7,708 nucleotides of DNA from Planctomycetes bacterium SM23_32. GTDB lineage: Bacteria; Planctomycetota; Brocadiia; SM23-32. The notes under the pieces are model-generated. The model did not search any database and was not told the DNA's origin. It saw only the letters and a program-made list of their open reading frames with translations. Made by a program: the position numbers and the translations under genes. Where the stretch lies: positions 1-7,708 of the forward strand of contig LJUE01000096.1 of assembly GCA_001303885.1 (NCBI GenBank). Direction: 5' to 3'. Each line of letters starts with the position of its first letter. Within the stretch, counting starts at the first letter, position 1. This document shows positions 5,881-7,708 of the stretch, one piece after another.

Positions 5881-7551
5881 TCAGACGCGGAAGAGCTGTC
5901 CCATGCGCCGGCCGAGCAGCTTGCCCGCTGCCAGCAGGGACAGCGCCAGGAACACCATCGCCCACACGCCCAGCGCGCTGGCGATCGGGGGGCCGTCTTC
6001 TATGCGCTGGATCAGCACGTAGATGGCCTTCGTTATCGGGTAGAACCGCTCCTTCATGGCCAGTATCAGGCTGTCGCTCACCTCCAGCATGGCAAACGAG
6101 AAGACCAGTATGCCGCCGGCCACCAGGTTGGCGCCGAGCAGGGGCAGCGTGACGCGCCGCATGGCGCGCAGGGGGTGGCTGCCCAGGTTGATGGCGGCCT
6201 CTTCGAGCTGGACGTTCACCTGCTGGAAGCCCGCGTAGGCCGCCCGCACCATGTAGGGCAGCCGCCGGATGGCGTAGGCGACCACCAGCAGGGGCACCGG
6301 GTTCTCCCGGGGGTCCAGGAACGTGCCCGAGAACGCCGCCACGTAGCCGAACGCCAGCACCAGCCCCGGTATGGCCAGCGGCAGCATGACGATGGCGTCC
6401 AGGATGCTCGAGCCGCGAAACGCGTGGCGCACCAGCACGTAGGCCACCAGCACGCCCACGACCATGTCCAGCACCGTGCTCAGGCTGCTGAAGAGGATGC
6501 TGTTGCGGATGCTGGACACCGTCAGCTCGTGCCCCAGCGCGTCGCGGAAATGCTCGGCCGTGTAGCTGCCCGGCAGCACCGTCATAAACCACCGGTCTTT
6601 CAGCGACGTGAGCAGCACGGCGGCGTGGGGCAGACACGCGGCGCCGACGACGATCAGGATGAAAGCGATGGCGAGCGCAGCCCCCAGGGGGCCGGTCCTC
6701 TTCTCGGAGCCCTGTACCGGACCGCGGCTGAGCGACTGGTAGGCGCGCAGGCCGAACAGGCGCTTTGAGGCCAGGTAGATGAGCATGGTCATGGCCAGCA
6801 CGCCGACCACCAGCGCATAGCCCTGGGGGTTCTTCTCCAGGTCGGTGACCTGGTTGAAGATCTGGACGGGCACCACGCGCCGGTAGCCGAACACCAGCGG
6901 CGTGCCCAGGTCCGTGAAGGCCCAGATGAACACGATCACCGAGCCGGCGAAGAGCCCGGGCATCATCAGCGGCAGCGTGATCTTGCGGAACAGGCCCAGG
7001 CCGCTCGACCCCATGTTGACGGCGGCCTCTTCCAGCGAGGGGTCCACGTTGGCCAGCGCGGCCGCGAAGTTCAGGTACATGATGGGGTAGAGGTGCAGCA
7101 CCTCCATGATGACCACGCCCCAGAACCGCGCGCCGCCCAGCCAGTCTATCGGCGAGTCCATCAGCCCCGCGCGCATCAGCAGCAGGTTGAGCGAGCCGAA
7201 CCGCGCCAGGATCTGGCGCATGCCGATGGCGCCGACGAAGGGGGGCATGATCATGGGCAGCAGCAGGAGCCCGGTCAGGAACGCCTTGCCCGGGAAACGG
7301 TAGCGCACGCCGACCACCGAAAGGGGCAGCGCCAGGGCCGCCGTGATGGCCGTCACCACGCAGCCCAGCGCCAGGCTGTTGAGGATGGACTTGGCGGTGA
7401 GCCTGTCCTGCCAAAGATACTCGAAGAACCCGAGCGTGAAGCGCCCATCAACAACGAACGCGCCGCGGCAGGAGTAGTAGAGGGGGTAGGCGAGGAACAC
7501 GCCCAGGAAGGCGACTACGACCAGGAGCACGGCGATGCGCGTTCGCCTCAC
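5881..7551 (-). CDS. Double-domain ABC transporter permease, FbpB-like (iron(III)/spermidine/phosphonate type), GTG start
   Basis: This single 556-residue inner-membrane protein carries two fused permease modules, so it forms the whole channel by itself. About twelve membrane segments are visible, starting at residues 6-24. Each half has a textbook EAA loop: EEAAVNMGSSGLGLFRKITLP at about 174-194 (Gly181, Pro194) and EEAAINLGSHPLRAMRRVTLP at about 450-470 (Gly457, Pro470). A hydrophilic joint lies at about 264-288. This duplicated architecture is typical of FbpB, the ferric iron importer permease, and of relatives that move thiamine, 2-aminoethylphosphonate or other small charged solutes; I cannot choose between them. 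The start is GTG, with AAGGAG (7559-7564) 7 nt upstream and a GTGA overlap with the stop of the ATPase gene. The PHP hydrolase gene follows 30 bp after its stop. The binding protein for this system is not in the window. Confidence 0.95.
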   Translation of the reverse strand: MRRTRIAVLLVVVAFLGVFLAYPLYYSCRGAFVVDGRFTLGFFEYLWQDRLTAKSILNSLALGCVVTAITAALALPLSVVGVRYRFPGKAFLTGLLLLPMIMPPFVGAIGMRQILARFGSLNLLLMRAGLMDSPIDWLGGARFWGVVIMEVLHLYPIMYLNFAAALANVDPSLEEAAVNMGSSGLGLFRKITLPLMMPGLFAGSVIVFIWAFTDLGTPLVFGYRRVVPVQIFNQVTDLEKNPQGYALVVGVLAMTMLIYLASKRLFGLRAYQSLSRGPVQGSEKRTGPLGAALAIAFILIVVGAACLPHAAVLLTSLKDRWFMTVLPGSYTAEHFRDALGHELTVSSIRNSILFSSLSTVLDMVVGVLVAYVLVRHAFRGSSILDAIVMLPLAIPGLVLAFGYVAAFSGTFLDPRENPVPLLVVAYAIRRLPYMVRAAYAGFQQVNVQLEEAAINLGSHPLRAMRRVTLPLLGANLVAGGILVFSFAMLEVSDSLILAMKERFYPITKAIYVLIQRIEDGPPIASALGVWAMVFLALSLLAAGKLLGRRMGQLFRV

Positions 7552-7708
7552 GCTTCGGCTCCTTGGCCGGCGGCGGGCAGGATGACGGCATCTTGTGGGT
7601 CGAAGCCCACGTCCACCTCGCCGCCGGCGGGCGGGGCCGCCTCGCTGGGATTGGAGCGCACGGCCCGAAGCTCCATCCCAGCCGCTTCGAGCACGAACTG
7701 CTCGACCT
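7548..7708 (-). CDS. ABC transporter ATP-binding protein, C-terminal fragment (TOBE-like tail), runs off the right edge
   Basis: The last 53 codons of an open frame end in TGA at 7548-7550, overlapping the GTG start of the FbpB-like permease by 4 bp. The fragment reads through VEQFVLEAAGMELRAVRSNP and then GGEVDVGFDPQDAVILPA. This resembles the end of the TOBE domain that follows the nucleotide-binding domain in FbpC/PotA-type ATPases. No Walker motifs are visible because the catalytic part lies outside the window. Identification rests on the TOBE-like ending and on the tight overlap with a permease that lacks any other ATPase partner nearby. It should energise that permease rather than the sugar importer. 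Confidence 0.75.
   Translation of the reverse strand, partial: VEQFVLEAAGMELRAVRSNPSEAAPPAGGEVDVGFDPQDAVILPAAGQGAEA

Noticed and set aside
4882..6768. A 628-codon open frame on the plus strand opposite the hydrolase and permease genes
   Set aside because: It is rich in His, Arg, Gln, Ala and Val with no recognisable domain. It lies antisense to two genes with clear conserved motifs and strong ribosome-binding sites. Long shadow frames are expected in GC-rich DNA.
5540..7414. A 624-codon minus-strand frame overlapping the permease in another reading frame
   Set aside because: It has a low-complexity Arg/Gly/Pro/Ala composition, no motif and no start context, while the overlapping permease frame has both EAA loops and membrane segments.

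Overview
The window is GC-rich bacterial DNA with every convincing gene on the minus strand, so transcription runs from the right end to the left. It holds parts of two ABC importers of different families, arranged head to tail, with a PHP-type metallohydrolase between them. GC-rich composition, frequent GTG and TTG starts, and a long membrane-anchored sugar-binding protein are compatible with a planctomycete/verrucomicrobial/lentisphaeral type of bacterium or a similar uncultured lineage. That placement is a weak inference; no marker gene is present.

In transcription order, block 1 (7708 to 4966) contains three genes. These are the C-terminal end of an ABC ATPase, a 556-residue double-domain permease of the FbpB/iron(III)-spermidine-phosphonate type, and a 294-residue CehA/McbA-like PHP metallohydrolase. 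The ATPase and permease overlap by 4 bp, and the hydrolase follows after 30 bp. The layout suggests import of a small anionic or esterified solute, followed by hydrolysis in the cytoplasm. The matching binding protein would lie outside the window to the right.

A 97-bp gap (4869-4965) separates the blocks. It carries a good sigma-70-type promoter (TTGACA, 16 bp, TAAAGT) about 10 bp after the hydrolase stop, then a GC-rich 5'-leader hairpin. The hairpin loop contains CCUCC, complementary to the ribosome-binding site of the next gene.

Block 2 (4868 to 1) is a CUT1-type (MalEFGK-like) carbohydrate importer operon. It comprises a small TPR-like lipoprotein, a 551-residue solute-binding protein with an N-terminal membrane segment, a MalF-like permease, a MalG-like permease and the N-terminal 170 residues of a UgpC/MsmX/MalK-like ATPase. 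Spacings are 3, 12, -4 and 28 bp, so the genes are almost certainly one transcript with translational coupling. The solute probably binds the membrane-tethered protein, crosses through the MalF/MalG pair and is driven by the ATPase. The lipoprotein is the unexpected component.

I see no RNA gene, mobile element, CRISPR array or clear intrinsic terminator. The content is largely recognisable transporter machinery. The points worth a second look are the leader hairpin, the co-operonic TPR lipoprotein, the hydrolase-importer pairing with an unusual cysteine cluster, and several deviations from family consensus motifs.
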